This document shows positions 27,626 through 35,438 of a stretch of 64,000 bases of DNA, in pieces (the first letter of the stretch is position 1; the number at the start of each line of letters is the position of its first letter). The stretch lies in the NCBI GenBank assembly GCA_029782215.1, contig JAKOVD010000049.1, forward strand, positions 1-64,000. The letters are read 5' to 3'. The position numbers were made by a program, and so were the translations under genes. This DNA is from Chloroflexota bacterium. GTDB lineage: Bacteria > Chloroflexota > Anaerolineae > J102. The notes beneath the pieces were generated by a model, which saw nothing but the letters and a program-made list of their open reading frames with translations, made no database searches and had not been told where the DNA came from.

Positions 27626-28555
27626 TTGAAGATCACCGTTGAGACAACCATCGCCGCGCCCGTAGAGGTTGGGTGGCGAGCATGGACGACACCAGACGAC
27701 ATCAGACAATGGAACGCAGCATCGCAGGACTGGTATTGCCCGGCGGCTGAAATCGACCTCCGTCCTGGCGGTCAGTTTTCGTATCGCATGGAAGCCAGGG
27801 ATGGCAGCATGGGCTTTGACTTCGCAGGCACCTTTACGAGGGTGATCGCCAACGAGGTCATCGAGTACTCGCTGGGTGATGAACGGCTGGTGGCAGTTGA
27901 GTTCATCGCGGGCGATCAGTCTGTGACAGTGCGTGAGACATTTGACGCAGAGCCATCCCATTCCGCCGAGCAACAGCGGTCTGGATGGCAGGCAATACTG
28001 AACAACTTCAAAGCTCATGTCGAGGGCAGCTCGTGGGCGCCTTCAGGCAGTCCCACGGGCGATAGGAAGATCACTGCCGTGCAGAAGATCACGCCCTTTC
28101 TGTGGTACGACGGCCAGGCCGAACAGGCGGCACAGTTTTATGTGTCGCTGTTTCCAGATTCGCGGATCGACAATGTGGCCCGCGCCCCTGCCGATCATCC
28201 GAGCGGAAGTGCCGGAACGATACTTACGATCGAGTTCACGCTATGCGGTAGCCGTTTCGTCGCGCTGAACGGCGGTCCCCAATTCCCGTTCACGGAGGCA
28301 GTTTCGTTCCAAATCGCTTGCGACAGTCAGACGGAAGTGGATAGGTTGTGGTCGGCGCTGACAGAGGGCGGTTCAGAAGGCCAATGCGGATGGCTCAAGG
28401 ATCGCTGGGGACTTTCCTGGCAGATCGTGCCGACCCGGTTGCATGAGCTGCTCGGCGATCCGGACCCGGGACGCTCGCGACGTGCGATGGAAGCCATGCT
28501 CAAGATGCGCAAGTTGAACATTGCCGAACTGGAGCAGGCGGCCAACGGAGCATGA
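27626..28555 (+). CDS. SRPBCC (AHSA1-like) and PhnB-like VOC domain fusion
   Basis: A 309-residue fusion protein. I chose TTG 27626 as start because AAGGAGG lies 7 bases upstream and the next residues KITVETTIAAPVEVGWRAWT are the normal opening of an AHSA1-type SRPBCC domain (residues 1-145, ending GWQAILNNFKAHVEG). A second domain begins at about 158: VQKITPFLWYDGQAEQAAQF, FPDSR, and later WGLSWQIVPTRLHELL, which is the PhnB/3-demethylubiquinone-9 methyltransferase-like VOC fold. These two domains are usually encoded as neighbouring genes or as separate proteins. The ligand is unknown. A DUF1801 gene follows 54 bp downstream, another common companion of such small domains. Confidence 0.85.
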   Translation: MKITVETTIAAPVEVGWRAWTTPDDIRQWNAASQDWYCPAAEIDLRPGGQFSYRMEARDGSMGFDFAGTFTRVIANEVIEYSLGDERLVAVEFIAGDQSVTVRETFDAEPSHSAEQQRSGWQAILNNFKAHVEGSSWAPSGSPTGDRKITAVQKITPFLWYDGQAEQAAQFYVSLFPDSRIDNVARAPADHPSGSAGTILTIEFTLCGSRFVALNGGPQFPFTEAVSFQIACDSQTEVDRLWSALTEGGSEGQCGWLKDRWGLSWQIVPTRLHELLGDPDPGRSRRAMEAMLKMRKLNIAELEQAANGA

Positions 28556-28609
28556 CTACATGACCATGCGACGACAGGGGCGAACCTCGCCCAACAGGAG
28601 GAAATTTCT

Positions 28610-29089
28610 ATGAGCCCAGAGACTGAAACGCAGGAGGCCACCAGGAGCACCGCTGCAGACAGCGAGAAGTCGGGTGGATTCACGAAAGAGGAACGCGCGG
28701 CGATGAAGGAGCGCGCGAAAGAGCTGGCGGCCGAGGAGCGCGCAAGCAAGAACAGGGCGGCGGGCGAAAGCGACCTGCTTGCAAAGATCGCCGAAATGCC
28801 TGAACCGGAACGCAGAATGGCCGCACGGCTGCATGAGATCATCACCGAGAGCGCGCCGGACCTCTGGCCGAAAACCTGGTACGGAATGCCCGCATACGCC
28901 AGGGACGGCAAGATCGTCTGCTTCTTCCAACCCGCGGCGAAGTTCAACGCGCGGTACGCGACGCTCGGCTTCAATGACACGGCGAACCTCGATGAGGGCG
29001 ACATGTGGCCGACCTCGTTCGCGCTGAAGGCGTTGACTGCCGCCGAAGAAGCAAGGATCATTGCGCTGGTGAAGAAAGCGGTGAGCTGA
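28610..29089 (+). CDS. DUF1801-type protein with charged N-terminal helix
   Basis: A 159-residue protein, ATG 28610 behind AGGAGG (28596-28601). Residues 1-60 are a highly charged helix ([20 protein letters not shown]), and the C-terminal 95 residues match DUF1801/iron-chaperone-like folds: [20 protein letters not shown], then [19 protein letters not shown] and [20 protein letters not shown]. Members bind small ligands or iron in a few studied cases (the frataxin-like YdhG group); the function here is unknown. It is likely co-transcribed with the SRPBCC-VOC gene 54 bp upstream. Confidence 0.85.
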   Translation: MSPETETQEATRSTAADSEKSGGFTKEERAAMKERAKELAAEERASKNRAAGESDLLAKIAEMPEPERRMAARLHEIITESAPDLWPKTWYGMPAYARDGKIVCFFQPAAKFNARYATLGFNDTANLDEGDMWPTSFALKALTAAEEARIIALVKKAVS

Positions 29090-29290
29090 GGTCTGGGGGC
29101 GGTCACCAGTCGCCCTGTTCGGGGCAAATAACCCGTCCGCGGGGGTTTCAGGCTGCTAACATGCCTTTCCGCTTTCATACGTGACATCACGGAACCGGAC
29201 GTCATCGCTCAGCGTCTGAAAGGTCAAACGTCCGCTCTCGCGGCCAGGTGCTTCTGAATTCGACCGCGCCTGCTCTCCCAGGGAGATACC

Positions 29291-30034
29291 ATGCGATCCC
29301 TCGTTGCTATCCTTCGGGGCGACCACCGCCAGCTTCTTGTCATTGCCGCGCTCGCCTTCACTTCGGTCACCTGTGCCGCTCTCCTGACGATGCGCGCCGC
29401 CTATTCCCACACATGGGGGCACTTCGGCCTCGCCTGGAATCTCTTCCTGGCCTGGATCCCGCTGGTCAGTTCATTGGTGGCGTACAATCTGGACAAGGGG
29501 CGGCCATCACATCGCCAGGCCTGGCCGGTGATTGTCGTTTGCGCCTGCCTCTGGCTGCTCTTCTTCCCCAACGCACCCTACATTCTGACCGACCTGATCC
29601 ATCTCCATGAGCAGGACGGCGTGCCGCTCTGGTATGACCTGATCCTGATCATCAATTTCGCCTGGACAGGGACTTTCCTGGGTTTGGTGTCTCTTGTGCT
29701 GATGCAGGCTCTTGTGCGCAACGTGGTCGGCGGACGGGTCAGTTGGCTCTTCGTGTTCGCCGTGTTGGCGCTCAGCGGCTTTGGCATTTACCTCGGACGC
29801 TTTCCCCGCTGGAACAGTTGGGACCTCCTATTCAACCCGGCCGGTCTCATGGCCGAAATCTGGGGCCAGGTGCGACATCCTCTTGGCAACCCACGCGCTG
29901 TCGTCTTTTCAGGTCTCTTCTCCCTATTGCTGACCTCGATCTACGTCACTGCCGTCACCTTCGCCCAGTTCGTGCCCCGTCCGGAGCGCGTGTTGGGCAT
30001 GCCATTTGCGGAGCCACCCGACGCTACGAAGTGA
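29291..30034 (+). CDS. DUF1361 integral membrane protein
   Basis: A 247-residue protein with about seven hydrophobic segments: LLVIAALAFTSVTCAALLTM, FGLAWNLFLAWIPLVSSLVA, WPVIVVCACLWLLFFPNAPY, DLILIINFAWTGTFLGLVSL and others. The segment NLFLAWIPL..FPNAPYILTDLIHL is the DUF1361 hallmark. ATG 29291 follows CAGGGAGA at 29279-29286. The function is unknown. It converges on the minus-strand MbtH gene at the end of the NRPS cluster across 185 bp that hold no gene, so it marks one boundary of that cluster. Confidence 0.88.
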   Translation: MRSLVAILRGDHRQLLVIAALAFTSVTCAALLTMRAAYSHTWGHFGLAWNLFLAWIPLVSSLVAYNLDKGRPSHRQAWPVIVVCACLWLLFFPNAPYILTDLIHLHEQDGVPLWYDLILIINFAWTGTFLGLVSLVLMQALVRNVVGGRVSWLFVFAVLALSGFGIYLGRFPRWNSWDLLFNPAGLMAEIWGQVRHPLGNPRAVVFSGLFSLLLTSIYVTAVTFAQFVPRPERVLGMPFAEPPDATK

Positions 30035-30219
30035 GCAAAGGGGCATTCTTCACTGTTGGGAAACCTTCGCCTGTTGAGCCCTGACGCCGCCAGACCGGAT
30101 CGTCCGTGAGCTACGGATTGACCAGATGGACAGTTGATGATATTCCGGCAACCCGATGGTCGGAGGCGATGATGACTGAATTCGCTGAGACCAGGACGGA
30201 TGGCTACCTGGCTTCACCC

Positions 30220-30405
30220 TCATTGGCGGCTGCTCAACGGCCGCATGTCCGTCCAGACCGCCTTGATGTACGCCAGGCACTCCTCTTTGGTGCCCATCTT
30301 GCCAACCGGCTGCCATCCCAGTGGAATCTCGCGGTCGGCCGGCCAGATGGAGTATTGTTCTTCGTGGTTGATGACAACCTGGTAGAGGGTATTGTCTTCT
30401 GTCAT
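30220..30405 (-). CDS. mbtH: MbtH-family NRPS accessory protein
   Basis: A 61-residue protein with the complete family signature: [10 protein letters not shown] (N-x-E-x-Q-x-S-x-W), IPLGWQPVG (P-x-G-W) and VWTDMRPLS (W-T-D-M-R-P). MbtH proteins bind adenylation domains and are needed for the folding or activity of many of them. It is the last gene of the minus-strand NRPS operon and overlaps its upstream neighbour by 4 bp (ATGA, 30402-30405), so it is translationally coupled. It should serve one or more of the A domains in the locus; which ones cannot be told. Confidence 0.95.
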   Translation of the reverse strand: MTEDNTLYQVVINHEEQYSIWPADREIPLGWQPVGKMGTKEECLAYIKAVWTDMRPLSSRQ

Positions 30406-31613
30406 AGAGCCTGCAAGCCTCGCAAGGGGATGGGTGTGAACAGGGGGCCAGGCGCTGAGAAGTCCGGCGCCCCTTTTGCTTTTGCCAGCATCGCCGCGGC
30501 AAGGCGATCGATGCTGGCGTCATCGGCGAGCACCTTTTCCGCCGCAAGGGCCTCGATCTGACCGCCAAAGGTAAACACGTTCTGGTTCCAGAAGTCGATG
30601 GGGGTGGTGCCGAGCCGGTACACCGAGGCAGGCGCAATGGCCGTCACGTCACGCCCCATGAAGGGGGGAACATAGGTGTGGCTGCCGAAATCACCCTCGC
30701 TGAAGAAGAGGCAGTGGCGCGCGTGCGCCACGAGCGCAGCCTGTTCCGGAAAGGCGCCGCATTGGTACGTGGTGCAGTTGGGGAGGCCGGCGAACGCCGA
30801 GTAGCTGTCAAGCCAGCGCCCCGTCTCAAAAGATAGCAGCACAATGCGAATGTCTTCTGCCAGGCGCTTGAGCAGGCGCTGTACGGACGAGGCCGGCAGC
30901 GTGTCCGGCGAGCGCTGCATCGTGTCTCGCCGCCTGGTCTGGCACAGGACAAAAGGCTCGCGAAGATCCCATCCCAGGCGCTGCGCCACAGTCGGGATCA
31001 CAGCCGGGTCGGGAGAGATGCGGGTGAAGCGATTGTTGGCCGTATCGAGAAGCTCGTAGATATTGGCGTCGGTGTTGCGGTCCAATGATCGGAACGTGCC
31101 GAGGACGGCGCGCTTCATCTGCTCGACGGCGCCCAGGCGCCTGGGCGCCGCGCGCTTCACCTGCTCGTAGGCCGTGATCAGCAGGGCGCCGGCCCTGCCG
31201 TGGCGGCGGCGACCAAAGCGGAGGCCATCGATTTCGTTGTTATCGGAGCTGAAGACAAAGCGCACGCCTCCGCCAGCGCCGAGGTGGAAGTCGGCGGCGG
31301 CAAGCCGCGCCCGGATGTGCGCTTCCAGGTCGCGCTTCAGGTGCTCGTTGAAGCGGCGAGCGGCAAGGGAGTCCCAACTGCTGGCAGCGTCGGGTAAGGC
31401 GAAGTACGCCATGGCGCGGCTGTGCTGGAACGATGGAACGCTCGATATCTCGACATAGGCGTCGGCGCACTCATAGAGCGGGTAGAGTGAGGCCCTGCTG
31501 CAGCAGACGACCCGGTCCTCAGGCGGCAAGGCATCGCTCAGCTTGCGCACGGCGCCCTGCCAGTTGAGCAGTTCCACACCGAATTCGCCGACAAAGACAA
31601 AGACGTAGTCCAT
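30402..31613 (-). CDS. Unrecognised NRPS-cluster protein, possibly glycosyltransferase-like
   Basis: About 403 residues. I prefer ATG 31613, since AAGGG lies 7 bases upstream; GTG 31631, overlapping the DegT stop, is the alternative. The protein opens with [19 protein letters not shown], has a basic middle ([16 protein letters not shown]) and a C-terminal half of alternating strands and helices: [51 protein letters not shown] and [16 protein letters not shown]. The last part resembles the nucleotide-sugar-binding half of GT-B enzymes (heptosyltransferase or polysaccharide pyruvyltransferase style), but I do not recognise a family. It sits between the DegT aminotransferase and MbtH, coupled to both, so a tailoring role on an amino sugar or the peptide is plausible. 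Confidence 0.6.
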   Translation of the reverse strand: MDYVFVFVGEFGVELLNWQGAVRKLSDALPPEDRVVCCSRASLYPLYECADAYVEISSVPSFQHSRAMAYFALPDAASSWDSLAARRFNEHLKRDLEAHIRARLAAADFHLGAGGGVRFVFSSDNNEIDGLRFGRRRHGRAGALLITAYEQVKRAAPRRLGAVEQMKRAVLGTFRSLDRNTDANIYELLDTANNRFTRISPDPAVIPTVAQRLGWDLREPFVLCQTRRRDTMQRSPDTLPASSVQRLLKRLAEDIRIVLLSFETGRWLDSYSAFAGLPNCTTYQCGAFPEQAALVAHARHCLFFSEGDFGSHTYVPPFMGRDVTAIAPASVYRLGTTPIDFWNQNVFTFGGQIEALAAEKVLADDASIDRLAAAMLAKAKGAPDFSAPGPLFTPIPLRGLQAL

Positions 31614-31627
31614 GCTGCCCTTGCTTC

Positions 31628-32749
31628 TCACGCGTCCAGGGCGCGAATCGCTGCCACCACGCGGGCGACGTCGTCATCGCTGAGCGCCTGGTGGATGGGC
31701 AGGCAGAGGGTCGTTTCCGCCGCCGCCTCGGCCGCCGGCAGCCGGATGTCGCTGCCATAGCCGCTCACCTGGTGCAGAGGATAGTAGCGAAACGTCGTGT
31801 AGATTTCCTGGCTGCGCAGGTGCCGGGCCAATCTATCCCGCAGCGATGCCGTCGTCTGCACCCAGTAGAAGTAGTAGGAGGACGTTGCGTCCGCGGGCAG
31901 CGCGGGAGGAAGCGCCAGCCATGCGAGATCGCCAAGCTCCCGGTCGTACATGTCGTGCACGGCGCGGCGTCTGGCGACAAAGCCGGGCAGCTTGCGCAGT
32001 TGCTCCAGACCGATGGCGGAGGCAATGTCATTCATGATTGCCCGGCGTCCGAACTCCTTCACCTCGAACTGCCACCAGCGGTCCTTGTTCCTCTGGGCGA
32101 AACCACTGGTCTGCTCCATGCCCAGGTAGAGAAGCCGTTCGAGGCGCTCACTGTCCTCAGGACGGCGGCAGTACAGCATGCCGCCATCGCCGGTCACGAG
32201 GATCTTCATGGCGTCGAAGGACCAGACGCCGACTTCCCCCCACGTGCCGCACGCTCTGCCGCGGTAGGTCGACGCCACGCTGCAGGCGCTGTCCTCGATC
32301 AGGGCGATGCCGGCCGCGGCCAGCAGGTCCATGATGGGGGCCAGATCGCAGGGTACGCCGCCGTAGTGCAGCACGACCACCGCCCGCGTTCGGGGCGTCA
32401 GGCGCGCGGCGATGGTTTCGGCGGTGGCGTTCAACGTGCGGTAGTCCACATCGCAGAACACAGGGCGCGCCCCTGAGCTGGCAACGGCATTGCCGGCGCC
32501 GACGAAGCTCAGCGTGGGCAGCACCACCTCATCCCCCGATCCAATTCCCAACAGTGTCATGGCCTGGAAGAGGCCCTCGGTGGCGCAGCTCACGCTGCGA
32601 ATGTGCCCGCGGGCCACGCCGCAGTGCCCGGCGAAGGCCTGCTCGAAATCATCCGTGAGCTTGCCGCGCCCCACCCAGTTCGAGGCGAAAACGCGCCCGA
32701 CCGCCTGTGCTTCTTCTTCGCCCAACGAGGGTTGGAAGACGTTGATCAC
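31628..32749 (-). CDS. DegT/DnrJ/EryC1/StrS-type aminotransferase
   Basis: A 373-residue PLP-dependent enzyme. Family marks are PSLGEEEAQAVGRVFASNWV at the start, VSCATEGLFQAMTLLGIGSG, LPTLSFVGAGNAV, the GIALIEDSACSVAS aspartate that contacts the PLP ring nitrogen, and GVWSFDAMKILVTGDGG with the Schiff-base Lys. Most members transaminate nucleotide-bound keto sugars to amino sugars; some make other amino building blocks. Here it lies between a cyclic-peptide exporter and the unrecognised protein. ATG 32749 overlaps the exporter stop (ATGA), so it is tightly coupled. It could supply an amino sugar for the two GT4 enzymes of the other arm, but no nucleotide-sugar dehydratase is in the window. 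Confidence 0.92.
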   Translation of the reverse strand: MINVFQPSLGEEEAQAVGRVFASNWVGRGKLTDDFEQAFAGHCGVARGHIRSVSCATEGLFQAMTLLGIGSGDEVVLPTLSFVGAGNAVASSGARPVFCDVDYRTLNATAETIAARLTPRTRAVVVLHYGGVPCDLAPIMDLLAAAGIALIEDSACSVASTYRGRACGTWGEVGVWSFDAMKILVTGDGGMLYCRRPEDSERLERLLYLGMEQTSGFAQRNKDRWWQFEVKEFGRRAIMNDIASAIGLEQLRKLPGFVARRRAVHDMYDRELGDLAWLALPPALPADATSSYYFYWVQTTASLRDRLARHLRSQEIYTTFRYYPLHQVSGYGSDIRLPAAEAAAETTLCLPIHQALSDDDVARVVAAIRALDA

Positions 32750-34467
32750 CCTGGTGCCTGTGCCTCCGCGGCGGCCGCCAGGGGCAGGACCAGGGGCGCC
32801 GCAGCGCTGTCGGCACTGCGCGTCTGCCCGCCCTCCCTGCCCGGCGCGCCGGCGTCGCGATCGTATTCGATCTGGCCATACTCAAGCTTGATCACGCGAT
32901 CGGCCACGTCGAAATAGTGGTCATCATGGCTCACGACGACCACAAGCTTGCCGCGCTGTTTCAGCTCCGGCAGCATCACGCGATAGAAGGTGTCGGTAAA
33001 CTGCGGGTCCTGGCCGGCCGCCCACTCGTCGAAGACGTAGATCGGCCGGTCCTCAAGGTAGGCGGTCAGGAGGGCCAGGCGCTTCCGCTGGCCCTGGGAC
33101 AGCTTGGTTGTGGAGAGATGCCCGTTCGTGATCGTCACCTTGTGGCTGAGACGAAGGCGGTCGAGGTAAAAGGCCGCCCGTTCCTCGTGGGAAGGCGTTT
33201 CGAAGCCGAGCAGGTCGTCAAAGAGATAGAAATCGGAAAAGACGGCCGTGAAGTTCTGCCGGTAAGCCTCGACATTGTCGTCGGTGACGTCAAGCCCGTT
33301 CCAGGTGATCTTGCCTTCCTCCGGCCTGTACAGCCCGGTCAGCAGTTTGACGAGCGTCGTCTTGCCGCTGCCGTTGCCGCCGATGACGAACGCAAGCTCG
33401 CCGGGATGGAAGGTGATATCCAGGGGACCGAGCGTGAACGCAGCCTGGGACTCCTCATCGGAATAGGCGAACGTGACCCCGCACAGGGCGGCTTCCTGCC
33501 AGGTGGAGTCTGGCTCGTTGACCGAGGCCAACGTCTCTGGGGCAGGGGGCGCCGGCAGGCGCAGCGCTTCGATCGCATCGAGCGATACAGTCGCGTAGGT
33601 GTAGTTGGGGATGGTGTTGGTGATATGGGAGATGGAGCTGCGCAGATAGAGCGTCACAAGGGTGAAGCTGGTCAGCAGGGCCGGATCGACACGCCCCCGT
33701 ACCGCCACCAGAATGAACAGGACCAACACGAAGGCGAAGTACATGACGTTCGTCCAGGTATTGGCGACCTCGTGCTGGTTGCGTCCGGTGAGCCGTTCAT
33801 CCATAAACCTCTGCGTTTCTGGCACGAACAGACGGTTGAAGAAGCTGAGGCGGCGCCGCTGGTGCAGTTTGAGCTCCTTTGCCCCCAGGGTAATGGCTTC
33901 ATAGCGGCGGAAGATGTGGTCGTTCATCTGGCGTGCTTGCCGCAGGTGGAGGCGGGCCCTGCCGTTCAGCACCCAGTAGCCTGCAAAGCCGGCGGCCATG
34001 ACGATGCTCATCAACATCGCCGTGCTGAACGACACCCAGAACAGGTAGGCGACGGCGCTCACGGCCACGGCAACGTGGAAGGAGACGGTCGGCAGGCGCT
34101 GCAGAAAGTAAGTGACGCCCGCCACGTCCTGCGTGAGCACAGCCAGGAGCCGCGGGGCGCCGATCGACTCGAGCCGGTCGATGGGCAGGCTCAAGATCTG
34201 TCGGGAGAGCGTAATCTGCATGTCCCGGTAGGCGGCTTCGGTCAGGCGGTTCAGAACGAGCTTCGAGAACAGGTCGGTGCCGAGAACCACGAGGATGAGG
34301 AGGAGAAAGCTCAGAAAGAAGGCGGCGGTGAGCAGCTCAGGCGCGCGCAGCGCCCGGCTGATTTGGGCCACGAGATAGGTGCTGGCGAAACCACTGACAA
34401 CGCTGGCGACGAGCGCCAAAGTGAACGCCGGACGTGAGTTCTTCAGCAGGAGACGGATGAGCTTCAT
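32746..34467 (-). CDS. Cyclic-peptide-type ABC exporter (SyrD/PvdE-like)
   Basis: A 573-residue half-transporter. About six TM segments fill residues 1-330 (FTLALVASVVSGFASTYLVA, ELLTAAFFLSFLLLILVVLG, and others). The ATPase has P-loop GGNGSGKTTLVKLL, signature LSQGQRKRLALL and Walker B PIYVFDEWAAGQDP, where the D-E-W-A-A form is typical of the SyrD/PvdE/cyclic-peptide export group. Such exporters are found with lipopeptide and siderophore NRPS genes and move the finished product, or an acylated precursor, across the inner membrane. It is 149 bp downstream of the free thioesterase gene and overlaps DegT. This is good evidence that the NRPS product leaves the cytoplasm. Confidence 0.92.
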   Translation of the reverse strand: MKLIRLLLKNSRPAFTLALVASVVSGFASTYLVAQISRALRAPELLTAAFFLSFLLLILVVLGTDLFSKLVLNRLTEAAYRDMQITLSRQILSLPIDRLESIGAPRLLAVLTQDVAGVTYFLQRLPTVSFHVAVAVSAVAYLFWVSFSTAMLMSIVMAAGFAGYWVLNGRARLHLRQARQMNDHIFRRYEAITLGAKELKLHQRRRLSFFNRLFVPETQRFMDERLTGRNQHEVANTWTNVMYFAFVLVLFILVAVRGRVDPALLTSFTLVTLYLRSSISHITNTIPNYTYATVSLDAIEALRLPAPPAPETLASVNEPDSTWQEAALCGVTFAYSDEESQAAFTLGPLDITFHPGELAFVIGGNGSGKTTLVKLLTGLYRPEEGKITWNGLDVTDDNVEAYRQNFTAVFSDFYLFDDLLGFETPSHEERAAFYLDRLRLSHKVTITNGHLSTTKLSQGQRKRLALLTAYLEDRPIYVFDEWAAGQDPQFTDTFYRVMLPELKQRGKLVVVVSHDDHYFDVADRVIKLEYGQIEYDRDAGAPGREGGQTRSADSAAAPLVLPLAAAAEAQAPG

Positions 34468-34616
34468 AGGGGGATCTTGGGCCTGCGCGCTGCTCCTCTG
34501 GGTCGAGACCGGCGCTGGCTGATTCCAGGCAGATGGTAAAGGCCAGTCAAGGATTCAGCAAGGGAGACAATCCTGGCCGAACAGCCGGGCCGGCGAACGG
34601 GCGCCCGCCAAAGGCT

Positions 34617-35438
34617 TCATCCGATGGCTGCATCTATCTCTGCCAGCAGACAAACGGCTGCGTCGGGCGCGTGCTCGTCCAGGTAAGTCGAACGGTCGCC
34701 GGGGACGATGCGCTCCACGATCTGGCCTTCGACATGTTCGTTCCACGTCTGGGCCTGAGCCACGCGGTCTGCGGTCAGCAGCAGGAGGACTCTGCCGCGG
34801 TAAAGGGTGGGCTTGTAGGCGTGCAGGAGGTTGACATAAGTCCAGCGCTCGCCGCGCGTCCGCCGCGCCTCCTGCATCTCAGGGGTGAGCGGTGCAAAGA
34901 TGACGCCGGCATTGCGCACCATGAGCCACAGTCTCGACAACCACCGGCTGGGGGAAAGTCGCCGCAATTGGCGCCAACGCGACGTGATGGTGCGGTGCCA
35001 GGCGCGTCTCAACCGGAAGCCGCTCGTCAATTCCACCATCCCATCCTGTCCATAGAAGACCGAGTTCAGCAGCGCCAGGAGCGGAACCTTCTCCCCGGCG
35101 CTGACAAGCTGGCGTGCCATTTCGAAGGCGAGCCGCCCCCCAAGCGCCTCACCGGCCAGCAGATAGGGCCCCACCGGCTGCACCGCGATCATGTCGCGCA
35201 CGCAGGCAGCCGCCAGCTCGGGCACGGAAGGAGCAAGCAAGGGCGTGCCTGGCGCGCCTGTGGCGATGACCCCGTAGACCGGACGGTGGCTTCCCACCTC
35301 GGCGAGCAGGCCGGCATAGATCTGGCGAAAGTCGATCTCGCCGCCGCCGCCGCCGGCCACGAAAAAGAGAGGCGCGGCCTCGCCGGCGAGCTGGATCGGC
35401 AGCACGTGGCGCAGGTCGTTGGCAGGCGCTGATTTCAT
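34617..35438 (-). CDS. Stand-alone thioesterase-like protein with Ala in place of the nucleophilic Ser
   Basis: A 273-residue alpha/beta hydrolase of the NRPS thioesterase type. The start at ATG 35438 overlaps the upstream NRPS stop (ATGA); the longer frame to 35516 lies inside that gene. It opens with PLFFVAGGGGGEIDFRQIY, has RPVYGVIATG and VQPVGPYLLAG, then the nucleophile elbow GEALGGRLAFEMA. The expected G-x-S-x-G is G-E-A-L-G, with Ala98. The acid/His end reads VPGDRSTYLDEHA, without the usual 'GxHxxxL' His in clear form. It looks catalytically dead for hydrolysis, yet the fold is preserved. It may be a partner or scaffold for release, or a decaying gene. It is encoded immediately after the C-A-PCP protein that lacks its own TE. 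Confidence 0.82.
   Translation of the reverse strand: MKSAPANDLRHVLPIQLAGEAAPLFFVAGGGGGEIDFRQIYAGLLAEVGSHRPVYGVIATGAPGTPLLAPSVPELAAACVRDMIAVQPVGPYLLAGEALGGRLAFEMARQLVSAGEKVPLLALLNSVFYGQDGMVELTSGFRLRRAWHRTITSRWRQLRRLSPSRWLSRLWLMVRNAGVIFAPLTPEMQEARRTRGERWTYVNLLHAYKPTLYRGRVLLLLTADRVAQAQTWNEHVEGQIVERIVPGDRSTYLDEHAPDAAVCLLAEIDAAIG

Noticed and set aside
32917..34437. A 506-residue plus-strand frame
   Set aside because: It is antisense to the ABC exporter, whose Walker motifs are clear.
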